A DNA stretch of 64,000 nucleotides from Carya illinoinensis. Lineage: Eukaryota > Streptophyta > Magnoliopsida > Fagales > Juglandaceae. Below the pieces are notes generated by a model. That model searched no databases and had not been told where the DNA came from. It saw nothing but the letters and a program-made list of their open reading frames with translations. The stretch spans positions 39,654,501 to 39,718,500 of the forward strand of contig NC_056752.1 of assembly GCF_018687715.1 (NCBI RefSeq), written 5' to 3'. Positions 1 through 12,221 of the stretch are shown one piece after another (position 1 is the first letter of the stretch; every line of letters begins with the position of its first letter). A program made the translations under genes and the position numbers.

Positions 1-993
1 AAGCAATGCTAAGGTGGCCAAATTTGTGGGTCTTAACCAACTAGGCCTCAATTTTAGGTTTTGAAAGGGTTTGGGCTGCTATCAAGCCCAAATCCAATTT
101 CTCTTAGTCCAATCAAATATCCAAGGTTAAACATGTTGGATAATGATGTCATAACATAAATTTGAAGGATTAATAGCATGTGGAAGTGATTTAATTAAGT
201 GATTAAAAACAATGCTAGAAACTGATTCAGTTAGGGTTTGGAGGTCAAATTTAAAGTTTGTATAAAACCGTTTAGGATTTTGGTTTCAACCATGCTTTTG
301 GATTTTCAGTTGGATTCCAACCATATAAGGTTTTACTAGGGTGGAAATCCCTTTGGTTTGGCACAATTTGATTGGTCAAATGGAATAGAGTTTTGCTTAG
401 ATGACATGATCTTATTCCTTGATTTCTTCAAAATCCATCAAATGTTCCTCATGGTACCAAATGTCTAATACTATTCATTATGTGGCTAAAATCTTGTTAA
501 GTGTTCAAATAAAACTTCTCTAACTTAATTTTGACATTCCACACTATGATTTTGAAAATACTGCACTTGGTGTGCTTATCAAAGTTACTATTTACTTTGT
601 AAAAGTGAACAATAAACTTTGTACTGAAAAATTCTAAATATTTATATAAACATACAATAAATTCATTTACTGAAATTCCACCCCAAAATGCTCCTTAAAA
701 TAAAAATACAGTTTCAAACAGGCATTTTATCCAAAAAATAAAAATAGACTTATTGCGCCATAAAATCCTAATTAATCAAATGAGTCTAATAGCACAAATC
801 ATAACACATTATGATACTTCTAACTATCTCAAATAATTGAAATCGCACTTCTGGCACCACAGTGAGTGACAATACTGACTATGTTGACAGATTAAAACTA
901 ATGCGATTGGTTAATTCGTGAAAACTTCTAGGGTTTACGAGATTCCTAAAACCAATAGAAATTTCACTATTGAATTTCTAGCAGGCTGTTACA
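1..993 (-). repeat. Partial long LTR (same family as solo LTR at 18828-22546)
   Basis: The stretch reads in parallel with the last 500 or so bases of the solo LTR at 18828-22546. Shared landmarks include a 'misprimed' CTAATACTATT.ATTATGTG block, CTGGCACCA.AGTGAGTGA, and the final TTGAATTTCTAGC.GG.TGTTACA. It ends at 993 with ACA, the reverse complement of an LTR start TGTAACA. By analogy with the other family member the element lies on the minus strand. The remainder lies left of the window, so whether this is a solo LTR or part of a full element cannot be told. No polypurine tract is seen at 994 onward. Confidence 0.7.
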
Positions 994-1680
994 CATGCCA
1001 CTGAGTTTTCTCGAACTCTTTTCCAAATAAATTATAACCATGCGTTGCACCAAGTGGACGTACATGTTGGGAAAACACAGAAAACCCATTTTGTTGTCTT
1101 GCTTGGTCAACATAAAAGTTTCTTTCATAGTAATCAAACCTCATATCCACTCCATGGAAGTATTTGGAACAAAATATATGTCACTCATTATCAATATATG
1201 CTTCTGCATTTGACCCTGTCGACCTAGCCTTGTCGCCCATTGTGTGTTTGAACTTCCCAAGAAACTGTTTAATGGAATATATCCATATAGACCAGACTGG
1301 TCCTGCAAGTTGAGCCTCACGTGGTTAATGAATAGCTAAGCGAACCATAATGTCGAAGAATGACAATGGGTAAATACTCTCTAACTTATATAATATTCTT
1401 CATTTCTCATTTCATACTATCCAAAACTCCTACATTCAACATCCTAGCATATAAGCTTTTAAAAAATTGTCCCAACTCAGTCAAACCCACGCGCACATCT
1501 CTTGTTAAGTACCCACGGATACCAACGGGCAAGATATATTATAAAAATACATTACAATAATGACTTTGTAATGTAGTAATTTTTCACTCATTTGTTCGCA
1601 CACACCTTGTTAGATTCAAGGCATACCCGTCCGGTAATCTAATCGTCATTACTGGACAAGCAACCATCTAGCGAAGTAGT
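994..1680. other. Unassigned sequence between LTR fragment and transposon pseudogene
   Basis: Short open frames occur at 1045-1227 and 1360-1560, but neither shows a recognisable domain or a convincing start context. Nothing else is supported here. Confidence 0.4.
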
Positions 1681-2835
1681 TTGAAAGAGAACTGTTTTAT
1701 TGGAGCTTCAAGTGAAGATCTTCGACTTCCAGGATCTTCTCTAGGAGGGTTGTTCCCAGCCATCTTCATCGAGCATGGTTGGACACCAATCATAGACCAG
1801 AATGATGAAGTGAGGGATATTATTTCGCATACCAACATCGTATCTAAGTTTTATAGAGAGTTTGTTGGTGCTAGCTTAAATGACAGGGCATATAGGATCT
1901 CGGCCCATGGAGCGTTAGTTACATTTTCAGTTGACACACTCACCAATTTTATTGGTATCTGTCAATTGCTCAATGCATATCTGAATGTGGTGCCCAGGGA
2001 GTCTACAACTACAGGTGATGGGGAGACAACTGAGAATGAGGGCTCTAATGTGGATGGACTTTTTGGCACTCTGATCATGAGGTTCGGCAGTTGGTTGTTA
2101 GTCCAAATGCTCCTCCATATGATGGGACAAAGAACATCAACATACCATTTTATCTGCTTTTTTCAAAATTATGAATTTAGTCATCACCAACAATATTGAT
2201 CCTCAACAACACAAGACTGAGGTTGGCATGGGTCGGGCAAGGTTTTTGATACGTGTCACTCGTAAGGTGTGTATCAACATAGTGAGTTATATATTCACTA
2301 GGATTCGAACAAAGACTCACTACATTACAACATATATATTCCTATTTGGGATCTGATCACATGATTTCTACAAGCTGCAAGGTCCTACCGTATATTGATG
2401 AGCGTGTTCAGAAGTCGATCGGACCGATCAACTCCTTGACCTTGTCACGTAGCACAAGGACACTCGAGATTCCATCTCCATGCTCCTATTACAAAGTTTG
2501 CCAAGACTCAAGGAGATACACACCTAAGAGATCATGGAGTATTGACCGATGAGACATCCACATAGGAGGCATCATGCATTACTATTCGTTCTGAGATTGC
2601 ATATATAGTGCATGTAGAGATCCACGCACAAACATCAAAGGTGATTAATATAGTGCGTACAGAGATTTGAAGCGCCATATCTGACTTACGTATAGAGATT
2701 AATGCTAGCATCTCTGATTTAGATACAGAGATTGGTACCATATATGTGACTCAGGTGAGGATCAGTAATCAGCTAACACATCTAGAGACACGCCTAGCTA
2801 AAGTTGACGATGTGGTTAGAGAGTTGGGTCCATAG
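1681..2835 (+). pseudogene. PF20167-like 'putative plant transposon protein' remnant
   Basis: The first part (1681 to about 2110) resembles the plant transposon-associated domain catalogued as PF20167: a W-x-P-I-I run, an FYREFVGA segment and an 'IS.HGALVTFS' strand, followed by a short linker. A second block near 2171-2340 contains DPQQHKTEVGMGRARFLIRV. The minus-strand gene at 41659-42726 has the equivalent block DPVAHKSTFSRARAQFLIRL, which supports homology. About 2590-2835 reads as a heptad-like C-terminus ending in TAG at 2833-2835. Frame changes and stops separate the three blocks, so the gene is dead. Function of the family is unknown; the call rests on remembered family features and the in-window homologue. 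Confidence 0.6.
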
Positions 2836-3198
2836 TAGTTTATATCTTTTATTTTCATTTTTTTATTTTTTGTATGGACAATATTTGTATTTTGTAAAAT
2901 TAATTTAATTATGAATCGTCTTTTTCTTTTCCAAATTAATTATTAATTTCTATTATATATATTCTTTAACTCCTAATTTTTTATATAAATTAAATGTTTC
3001 TCCATAATTAAATAAGGTATTGTGTTGCCATCAAAAGTTGTAAAAATTATATCATTGGTCAAATGTAATATATAAGCATTTCTGCCATATATTTTTGCAA
3101 TAAATTTCTGCTAGATATTGTGAGGCCCACTCCATTCCGTCCAAATATTTCTGCAATAAATTTCCGTTCAAACATTTTATTTTACATTTGAACTACGA
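2836..3198. other. AT-rich insertion target region, no gene seen
   Basis: AT-rich DNA upstream of the LINE insertion. A short motif resembling 'atttctgcaataaatttc' occurs twice (about 3097-3115 and 3147-3165). No open frame or RNA gene is apparent. Confidence 0.4.
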
Positions 3199-3211
3199 TT
3201 AACCTATATGT
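3199..3211. repeat. LINE target-site duplication, left copy
   Basis: TTAACCTATATGT at 3199-3211 is repeated exactly at 9241-9253, directly after the poly(A) tail. The pair fixes the element boundaries. Confidence 0.92.
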
Positions 3212-3297
3212 AACATAACTTTACTTCCTTACGTAAAAACTTTCCATATACGTGATAAGGCTCTGCTAGGGTTTTTGCTAGGTCTCCGTTCGGGTGC

Positions 3298-4779
3298 ATG
3301 GCGGCCCCTGATGGCCCGCCGCCCATGGCAGTTCCAGCTCGGTCCTTCGCTGACCTAGTCTCTGCAGTGCCTCAACCATTGTCGGAGATGGAGGTCTCTT
3401 TCCGTCAGCCGAAAACCATTGATGGAGAGCTGGTGTTTACGTTTTCAGTGGATGAGATTGAAAAGCTTGCCCAACCGTTTCGTTATTCCATTGTTCTGAA
3501 ATTCCTCAAACAAAGGCCCTCATTGGATGCGGTGAGATCTTTCATTCGAAACCGTTGGGGGTTGTCAAGTATGCCCGTGGTGTCGGCGATGCAGCGTCCT
3601 CGACATGTTTTTGTGAGGATGGCTAACGAGATGGACTTCAACAAGGCCCTGTCCAGAGAATCCTGCGAGGTTAACGGCACGTTTTACAGGCCTTTTGCAT
3701 GGACACCAGATTTTGATGAAAACTATGAGCCATCGTGTGTACCTGTTTGGGTGTTTCTCCCTGGACTTCCACCGAGTTTTTACCAGCCTTCAGTGTTAAA
3801 GATGCTCACAGCCCCGATCGGTAGGTTCATACGATGTGATAATTCCACTACGTGTGCAACGCGTACGGACGGTGCTCGGGTTTGTCTTGAAGTAGATTCC
3901 TCAAAAGCGCCGATCAATTATTTCTGGATAGGTAAACCAGGGGTTCCGAGAAGTAGAAGGCAGGAAATAATCTTTGAAACACTTCCGGCATACTGTTCTA
4001 CCTGCAAGTGCCAGGGACATAATGCCCAAACGTGTCGCAGGGGAATGGATCAAAAGAAGCCGATGCGAGAAGCTAAGAGATGGGTAAAAGTGGATGTGAA
4101 GCCAACGGAAGAGAGGGTGGTAGTGGCCGAACCAACGACTTCGAGTAATCCCAAGACAGACGTGCAACCGGAGTGTTTGGCTCCTCGTGTGGATGATGCA
4201 GCTACTGAGCATCCTGATTTTGATGGGAAGGGATTTCTGGAGGATGAACATGAAGCTGGGAAAGTAGATATATCGGAGGTGCAGAGGGACTGTACGTCTC
4301 CTAAGTTCCCACGGCAGTCACTAGACCCGGTTTGTGCAGGGGATCCAAGTTCTTCTAATGGCATCCCGAGTCAAGAGAATGAAGGTGGTATGAATTTGAT
4401 TAGTGAGATGTGTGTGGAGAAGGGTGCAGTTTCGTACTTGGGTTTGAACGACAGGGAAGGGCCGAATATTGATCTTCCTGATTTTCAAGTCACAGAACTA
4501 TTGGAGGACGGATCGAGTTTGAATGATGAGGTGATGATCATACCGGATTCCATTGGAGAGCAAGTGGAACGCCTGACCCATGCAGACGGAGATGAGAAAG
4601 GCAACACCGAGTTGTTTGAAGAAACACAGTCAGATCATGAAGATGCGAAAATTAGTATGAAAGAGGATATGCGAAAGGAATATTGCACAGACTCGGAGGG
4701 CATGACCAAAAAAGTCGGTAAGCTTCCGAAAAGAAATTCCACACGGGCTGTTATTCGTCCTAATAAACTTAATTTATGA
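3298..4779 (+). CDS. LINE ORF1: gag-like RNA-binding protein (DUF4283, CCHC zinc knuckle)
   Basis: Encodes 493 residues. Residues about 55-185 match the DUF4283 layout of plant LINE ORF1 proteins (a 'FSVDEIEKL..PF..SIVLKFL' start, later 'VPVWVFLPGLPPSFYQPSVL'). A zinc knuckle with spacing C-x2-C-x4-H-x4-C lies at residues about 232-245 (CSTCKCQGHNAQTC). The C-terminal half is acidic and low in structure and ends in a basic stretch. By family knowledge the protein binds LINE RNA in a ribonucleoprotein particle. The start ATG at 3298 is the first in the element. The stop TGA (4777-4779) shares bases with the ORF2 start, suggesting termination-reinitiation or ribosome shunting for ORF2. The frame is unbroken. 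Confidence 0.92.
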   Translation: MAAPDGPPPMAVPARSFADLVSAVPQPLSEMEVSFRQPKTIDGELVFTFSVDEIEKLAQPFRYSIVLKFLKQRPSLDAVRSFIRNRWGLSSMPVVSAMQRPRHVFVRMANEMDFNKALSRESCEVNGTFYRPFAWTPDFDENYEPSCVPVWVFLPGLPPSFYQPSVLKMLTAPIGRFIRCDNSTTCATRTDGARVCLEVDSSKAPINYFWIGKPGVPRSRRQEIIFETLPAYCSTCKCQGHNAQTCRRGMDQKKPMREAKRWVKVDVKPTEERVVVAEPTTSSNPKTDVQPECLAPRVDDAATEHPDFDGKGFLEDEHEAGKVDISEVQRDCTSPKFPRQSLDPVCAGDPSSSNGIPSQENEGGMNLISEMCVEKGAVSYLGLNDREGPNIDLPDFQVTELLEDGSSLNDEVMIIPDSIGEQVERLTHADGDEKGNTELFEETQSDHEDAKISMKEDMRKEYCTDSEGMTKKVGKLPKRNSTRAVIRPNKLNL

Positions 4780-7700
4780 TTAGTCCAATTCTATTTTGGA
4801 ACATACGGGGAGTTCGCTCCTCCAAGTTAAGGTTGTGGAAAATTCTTAAACAATTCAAGCCTAATATTATAGCTTTGGCTGAGCCTTTTTTGAGGGAAGA
4901 TAAAATTCCAGCCCTTTTGGGGAAGTATAACTGTACTAGTTTTGTTACTAATGAGGTGCATAGTGGGAAAATCTAGTTGTTATGGAATTCTGAGATTTCT
5001 ATACAGTGGTTGCGGGGGTCGAACCAATTTGTTTCTGTGAAAGTTGAGGAGAAGGGGTTCGTCTTTATTCTTACTATAGTTTATGCTAAATGTAACCCTG
5101 TTGAAAGGAAGCATCTCTGGGATGATTTGGTTGAGATGAGTTATGGGAATCTTCCGTGGTTGCTTTGCGGCGATTTTAACATTATCAGAGAGGACTCGGA
5201 ACGACGGGGGGGACTCCCTCGGCCTTTCTCTGCTATGGGAGATTTTAATATTTGCCTTCAAAACTGTGGTGTGATGGACATGAGATCACAAGGCGCGTCG
5301 ATGACTTGGTGCAATGGCCACAGCGGCCTGTCCCGTAGTTGGGCAAGGTTAGATCGCTGCTTCCTTAATCCTAATTTTCTTAATTGTTTTCCTAACGTTT
5401 TCTCTCAGGTATTGCCTCGCAACACGTCTGATCATGCTCCCTTAGTGATTCAAATGGGTGAAGATCCTTTTAGGTATGGGCCTAGCCCTTTTCGCTTCCA
5501 ATTTATGTGGACTGACCATGCAGATTTCCTTAGCTTCGTGGAGGGGATTTGGAATCAAGCTGGTTTTGGTGCTGGTCTTTTTAAGTTATCCTCCAAGCTT
5601 AAAAGACTCAAGGTGGCACTTAGGGATTGGAATCAGCGTGTTTTTGGGAGGACGGACGTGATTATCAAGGAGCTTGAGCAGCGTATAGATCGCATTGAGA
5701 ATAGCCTTCAGAATTCTTATTCTATTGAGGATGATAATGATCTCTTGGCTGCTAACTTGGAACTCCTAACTTGGAAGGGTCGGGAAGATATTCGCCTTTC
5801 TCATATGGCTAAGAATAGATGGCTTAAAGATGGGGATAATAATTCTAAGTTTTTCCATGCGTATCTTAATGCTAAGAAGCAGAAGAGGGTTACTGATATG
5901 GTTCTGGCAGATGGTACTCATTTAAATAACCCTCTTGAGATCCATAAAGCGGCAGTTGATCATTTCAACCAGTTTTTGAGTGAGAATAGTATTCGTGATT
6001 TCCCTAGTTTGCAAGATTTGATTTCCCCGGTGATTACTACAGATGAGAATATGAGGCTTTGCATTACCCCGTCAATTGATGATATTAAGGACGCTTTGTT
6101 CAGTATTCCTATTGATAGTAGCCCGGGTCTGGATGGTTTTGGTTCCGGTTTCTTCAGGTTCTGCTGGGAGATTGTTAAAGAAGACCTTTTGGAGGCGGTT
6201 TCTGAGTTTTTTCAACATCAGTTGCTTCCCAGGTATTATTCTGCATCTTTTATTGTTTTAATCCCCAAGGTTGATTCTCCTACGGGTTTTGATAAGTTCA
6301 GACCTATTAGTTTGTGTTCTGTGGTTTATAAGATTTGTGCTAAGATTTTGGTGAGTCGTCTTACGAACTTGCTTCCTAAGATGATTTCCCAGGAGCAAGG
6401 GGCCTTTATCCCTGGTCGTAGTATTTTTGAAAATATCAGTCTTACTCAAGAGATGGTCCATTCTATTAACAAAACTATCTATGGGGGAAATGTTTTGGTT
6501 AAGCTTGATATGTCTAAGGCTTATGATAGAGTGAATTGGAGGTTCCTTATTCACGTTCTGGGTGTGTTTGGTTTTTCCTCTCAGTTTTGTGACTTGATTA
6601 ACCTTTGTATCTCCTCTCCTTGGTATTCTATTATGTTGAATGGTACCTCTTTGGGTTTCTTTAAAGGTGAGCGTGGTCTGAGGCAGGGTGACCCGCTCTC
6701 TCCTTACTTATTTGTCATTATGCAAGAGGTGTTATCTCGGTTGCTTAAGAAAGCTTTTGTTAATGGTAATATTGGTAGGTTTTCTCAAGCCAGAGGTACT
6801 CCCCTCATTTCCCACCTTATGTATGCGGATGATATTGTTATTTTTACTAATGGTGGGAAAAAGTCTATGAGAGGGCTGATGGAGGTTCTTAATCTATATG
6901 AGAATTGGACAGGTCAAGTTCTTAATAAGAATAAAAGTGCGATTTTGTTTTCTAACAAAATTTCTAATACTAGAAAGTCCTCCATTCTCCGTATGACTGG
7001 TTTTTCAGAAGGTTCTTTTCCCTTTAAATATTTGGGTGTTCCTATTGTGGTGGGTCGACTGAAGGTTTGTGACTTTGGTGATTTGATTGGGAATTTTAAT
7101 AAGAAAATTGCAGGGTGGAAAATGAAAATGTTATCTACTGGGGGCCGTGTGAATCTTTTACGTCATGTTTTATCGAGCATGGCAATTCATCTCATGGCAG
7201 TTCTTCATGTTCCTAATGGTGTTTATAGGGTATTGAATAGGATTATGAGTTCCTTCTTCTGGGGTGATGTTGAAGGGAAAGGTAAAAGGAAGTGGGTGGC
7301 TTGGAAACATATTTGTCATCCTACTGAAGAAGGCGGTCTGGGTATCCGGGACTTTGAAGATGTTCAGAGGGCCTTACATATGAAATTTGCTTGGCGTCTC
7401 CTTCAGGGTCATTCTTTATGGGCAGATTTCTTTAGAGGCAAGTATGTGCAAGGTAATCATTTATCCCTCTTGAATCCTACTAAGGGAACTAGATTTTGGA
7501 AAGCTATTGTGCATTGTATCCCGGAGGTTTTAAATAATTCTAAGTGGCTTGTGAAGGAGGGAAATGTCTCTTTCTGGTATGATAATTGGGTGGATAGGGG
7601 TCCTATTGGGGATCAGTTTCCCGTTATTGAGAGGCCTTTGCTTAGAGTTAAAGAGTGTCGGATTGACAATGGGTGGGATATTACTCTTTTGGAAAGATTA

Positions 7701-8906
7701 GTGGGTCAACATAAAGCCCTTGAGTTGTTTCAGTTTTTGGCTACGAGGAAGGATGGTCAGGATATCCTAATTTGGATGAAGGATAATAATGGAAATTTTA
7801 GTACAAAAAGTGCTTGGGACTGTATTCGTGTGAAAGCTCCTTTGTTACCTTGGGCCCATTGGATTTGGCATACTCATGTTCCCAAGAAAATTTCTGTCAT
7901 GATGTGGAAGGCTTATCATAATTGTTTGAGTGTGGATGAGAAGATCAAGAGGATTGGAATTCCTATTGTATCTAAATGTAATTGCTGTGCTAGGGGACAT
8001 TTAGAGGATTTAAATCACGTTCTTTGTACTGGAGATTTTGCCAGACGTATGTGGCGGTTGGCAGCGACTCATTTAGGTGTCCATATGGGTGTTTTCCATA
8101 CTTGGAAGGAGCAAATTAATTTCTGGTTTCGTCGTGCTGGTAAGTCTTCTCAGTTAAGGATTATCTTTGGTATTCTCCCCTCTATTATTTCTTGGCAGCT
8201 TTGGAATAGACGTTGTAAAGCTCGGGTTGAGGATAAAGTGGATTCAGTTCAGTCAGTTTGGTATGTTGTTAAGTTGTGGATCCGGAGGATTATGCCTTTA
8301 TTTATGAAGGTTTCTAGGATTTCTAACCTTGATGTTGATATTCTGAAAAAGTTGGATATCCCGGTTTTATATCCTAAGCTCCGGCAACCTCGTGTGATCA
8401 GATGGAAGAGGCCACCTCAAGATTGGATGAAGCTTAATTCTGATGGTAGTAGCTTAGGGAACCCAGGACCAGCTGGTGCTGGAGGGGTTATTCGTGATAG
8501 TCTTGGTAGGATTCACTCAGCTTATTCGGTCTTTTTGGGTCATGGGTCTAATAATTACGCTGAGTTGAGAAGTTTGTTGGAAGGGGTTAGAAGGTGTCAC
8601 CAGTTTGGTTTCCGTCGGGTTGAGATTGAGATTGACTCTCAAATGATTGTCCGCTGGTGTACTAAGGGTCAGTGTACCATTTGGTACCTAGAGGATTTTT
8701 GGGAGGAATTGAGGGGTCTTTTGGGTTGTATGGAGTATCGCTTGAACCATGTGTTTCGTGAAGGTAATGCGGTGGCTGATTTTTTAGCCAAAATGGGAGC
8801 TGGGGGTTTAACTATGGATTGGTCTTTTAACGATACTCTACCTGAACAGCTTCGTGGTCTGCTTCGTTTGGACAGAATTGGTCTCCCTTATTTGCGTAAA
8901 GTGTAG
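4776..8906 (+). pseudogene. LINE ORF2: endonuclease-reverse transcriptase-RNase H, one premature stop
   Basis: One frame from ATG 4776 to TAG 8906 (1,376 codons) is interrupted only by TAG at 4974-4976, after 66 codons. Domains in order: an exonuclease-endonuclease-phosphatase fold (ILFWNIRGV near the start, then LLCGDFNIIREDS and SDHAPLV); reverse transcriptase (VKLDMSKAYDRVNW, LRQGDPLSPYLFV, and catalytic YADD at 6822-6833); a zinc-binding region (CNCCARGHLEDLNHVLC); and a C-terminal RNase H with SDGSS, AELR, EIDS and NAVADFLA carrying the four expected acidic residues. The protein would nick the target and copy the RNA onto it. The stop cuts the endonuclease in two; the downstream 1,309-codon part is entirely open. 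This copy probably cannot move by itself unless the stop is read through. Confidence 0.93.
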
Positions 8907-9240
8907 TGCCTGGTACGTTTCTCGCTTTTTTTGTTTTCTTGACTCTTTTATGTTGATTGTTTTGCAGGTGCTTTGGTTTGTGGTTCTAGTTTCTGCTTTC
9001 TTGTTGAGTTTAGGCCTGTTAGTTTTTTCTGGTCATTTTGTCTTTTGGATTGTTTGTTTGGACACTTGGTTTGGGTTAGTTTCTTAGTGCTTATATTGTA
9101 CACCCCCAAGTGTTTTAAATGTTACCACGGTATTCCTCCGCCACAAGTGAGGGTTTTCTAATAAAATTGGGACGGGGCTGCTATGTGGGTGGCTACCGGC
9201 TCTTTCTAAAAAAAAAAAAAGAAAAAAAAAAAAAAAAAAA

Positions 9241-9253
9241 TTAACCTATATGT
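9241..9253. repeat. LINE target-site duplication, right copy
   Basis: Exact copy of 3199-3211 directly after the A-rich tail. Confidence 0.92.
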
Positions 9254-9722
9254 TTGAATGGTGTAATAATTTGTTCGAATGGTAAGTCAATATCCCACTA
9301 ACTTTAGTGACGTAACTTGCCAATTCCTCAGTTGATCCTGTATAATATCCCTTCAAAAGTTTTTGTGCTTATTTTATTATGTGCAATACACAACTTTTAT
9401 TATGTGAATTCGAATGGAAATTAAGCAATACACACAAACGTGCTTTACACAACTTGCCTTTTTTTTTTTTTTTTTTTTTTTGTGAGCTATTTTTTGGGCC
9501 AAGGGGTGGAGAACAAGCCCAGCTACTGGCAAGTGAGCCCAGCCCCACTTAAACACTGCCATTTTAGCCAAAGGTGAAAACCCTATCTCATCTCCTAGCT
9601 CATGCGCGCCGCACGGCCCCCCCTCCCCCTTTTTCTTCTTCTTTCTGCTCTTAATCTGTCCCTCTCTTCACCACACTTCATCAAATTGCTTCGTAATCTC
9701 ATCTCTCTACTTCGAAAGCTCT
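9254..9722. other. LINE flank, no gene seen
   Basis: Continuation of the insertion target. A poly(T) run lies at about 9459-9481. The following 120 bases could read as degraded coding DNA on the minus strand, but no domain is recognisable. Confidence 0.4.
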
Positions 9723-10119
9723 TCTTTTGCTTTATTCGCCTCAGCCAATTCTATTGTGACCTTCTCACTTGACCTCAGAGCTTCTTCCTTCTTGCGTAGA
9801 GCTTCATCCCCCTACCTCCCTCTCTCGTCATGCTTCTTAATTGCTTCGTGAGCCAGAGCCTCCAAGTAGTTGAACGAAACCTGCAACTCCGATTTCAAGT
9901 TCTCCACCACCTCGCGAGTGGCAAAGCTATTCTTTTGCTCTATTTGCCTCAACCAATTCTACTGTGACCTTCTCACTTGACCTCAGAACTTCTTCCTTCT
10001 CGTGCAGAGTTTTATCCCTCTACCTCCCGCTCTGCTCGTGCTTTTTAACTGCTTCCTGAGCCAAAGCCTTCAAGTAGTTGAACGAAACCTACAACTCCAA
10101 TTTCGAGTTCTTCGCCACT
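9723..10119 (-). repeat. Two-copy tandem duplication (208-bp period) of degraded coiled-coil coding DNA
   Basis: Bases 9723-9912 and 9931-10119 are two diverged copies offset by 208 bases. Shared blocks include CCAATTCTA.TGTGACCTTC, CACTTGACCTCAGA and CAAGTAGTTGAACGAAACCT. Read on the minus strand each copy gives a Lys/Glu/Ala/Leu-rich, heptad-like peptide with segments such as SSEKVT.EL.EAN and VSFNYL.ALA, interrupted by stops. It looks like a duplicated piece of a coiled-coil gene, perhaps from a transposon. No longer frame survives. Confidence 0.55.
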
Positions 10120-12221
10120 GTGCGTTTGTTTTTTTCTGTTCTGATTAAATCTCGTGAGCCAGAGCCTTCGTCCTTGTGCATTTTCTTTTGTCTTTTTTGA
10201 TTAAATCTTATGGGAGATTCGAGCAAGAGGGCAATCATACGCCCATTACACTCACATACACGGACAGTTTAGACAACGGCATTAACTTTAACGGAAAAAC
10301 AAGAATAACTGTTAAAATAAGATTTTCTGTTAGATAGCCACTTTATATATATATATAAAGATATATATAGAAAACAGCTTCCATATCTGTGAGAGAGGCC
10401 AACCCATCATCTTCTTCTATAAGATGATCGAGTACGTACTGAAGTGGCGAGATGGCGAGAGGCCGGTGGGACAGAGGGAGATAGCAAAATACAGAAGTAC
10501 CAAAGAGTCTTTGAATAATTTTGAAACGAAAAACATCATTCATATACAGGGAATTATGATAATCATAATGTGTATGTATGTGTTTTTTTTTTTTCTTGAA
10601 AAATAAATTATGATCAGAAGTTGATCATGACGAGCAAAATATTCTTCATCATAGATATATATAGTGAGGAAGTTCTTAAGGTGGCAAGATAAAATGCGTA
10701 ATAATTGCAATTATTGTAAGGAAAAAGTGGAAGCATTTCTCTTAGGATTTTCGCCCAATCATTTTGATATTCGGAACATTTAATATATTTTATTCGGGTG
10801 GGTAAAATGGATAAAGTTTGTGGAAAGTTGAAACGAATAAGTTTTTTTCTGATCCCTAGCTAGCATGGTGCAATATATGCTTCCAAGGGTCACATGAATG
10901 GACTGCCAAAAAGTTGTTTAGGATTGCGCTAATTAATGTTAATCTTGTCATAAAATATGTTTTTTATAACAAGATTAAGGGAAAAAAATGCAATGGGCTC
11001 TATGGTTGTGGTTGGAAGTTAATATAAAGTGATCTCAGATGATCTGAGTTAATTTATAAAAAGTAGTTTTTGTAAATCTCATTTAAATGTGTTTGAATGT
11101 ATAAATTAAGTTGAAATGATCAAGTTAAATTTTTTATGAAAAATTAAAAAAATAATAAATCTAATCAATAATTAATTTAAAATAAATTGAGATAATTTCT
11201 TTAACTACCCAAGATAGCCTTAATTTATAACTCTGTTGGAGATATATATGTCCATGTTCATTCATTACACACCTCAGAATAAAAAGTCTGCTTTTTTGCT
11301 TTGTCAGTTATATTGTATACTTTTTCCTTGCGCCTCCCGCCCAACTTCGACCATACAAATTAACCCTACTTTTTGCTCTCCCACCCCTGCTTAATTGCAA
11401 GGATCTTATCACTTTTGTAGTTTTTAATTCGATCTCTAGGAGCCCAAGATCAGCAGTATTGCAACTACTGCAAGCAAAACCAAAAGCAGAGAAGATCGAT
11501 CATAAATCCACATGTTAGAACCAAAACTTTTTAAAGAATCTGAGAAGACTAACTTGCTACTAGCTTATTCTGAGGGAGACCCCCAAGAAAAGGAAGAAAA
11601 AACACTTCACAATTAATACCCAAACAGCTCAATTAATATGTATTTTCGTGATATTTATCATTAAAAACTCAATAGTCACTACCAGTAAAGGTACTAGATA
11701 TATATGAATTTTATATATATTACCATACTATCTTACCTATTTCCAAGTTCTTTGTTATATGAATTGTGTTTCTGATTATGTAACATATCTATTTACAGGG
11801 GAACAGGGCTAGAGAAGTAATTATGAATATTTGCTAATAAATATGGTAACATGCTAGGATATATAAAGTAAAGCTCGATCAATCGTTGTCGCTTCTTCAA
11901 GTAACCCAATTTTGGGTCTACTGATCATGCAAACACCAAATTAATATTGCGACTCTTCAATATATTAGGCTTTGGAAACAGAGACTAATAGACCGATCGA
12001 AAACTTTTAGTCTATTTTCAGTTTTTTTTTTTTCTTTTTATAGCATTAATGTGAAAACTACTAGTTTGGAGAAATTGTTGACACAACATAAGCATTTATA
12101 TTGTCACTGAAAAGCTAGATACGATGATCAGTAGTACAACAGGAGGACATGCATGCATGCATGCTTAATTAGTACAAGTAATACACACACACTATATATA
12201 CAATTAAGAAAGATCAGCCAC
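10120..12221. other. AT-rich intergenic region, no gene seen
   Basis: Holds a TA-rich microsatellite (about 10343-10372), several poly(T) runs and a (CATG)n run at about 12148-12164. Open frames are short and show no domain. It may contain the 3' flank of the small gene at 12264-12527. Confidence 0.45.

Larger units (their letters stand above)
3212..9240 (+). mobile_element. Nearly full-length L1-like plant LINE
   Basis: A 6.0-kb non-LTR retrotransposon. It has a short 5' leader of about 86 bases, ORF1 (3298-4779), ORF2 (4776-8906) overlapping by four bases, a 3' UTR of about 300 bases and an A-rich tail (about 9208-9240, broken by one G). It is flanked by the 13-bp duplication TTAACCTATATGT at 3199-3211 and 9241-9253. 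ORF2 carries endonuclease, reverse transcriptase, zinc-binding and RNase H regions, as in plant L1 elements that gained an RNase H. The only clear lesion is a TAG codon at 4974-4976. Intact tail and duplication suggest a fairly recent insertion. Confidence 0.95.

Noticed and set aside
8854..9161. Overlapping hydrophobic frames after LINE ORF2
   Set aside because: They are in the T-rich 3' UTR of the LINE and out of frame with ORF2.
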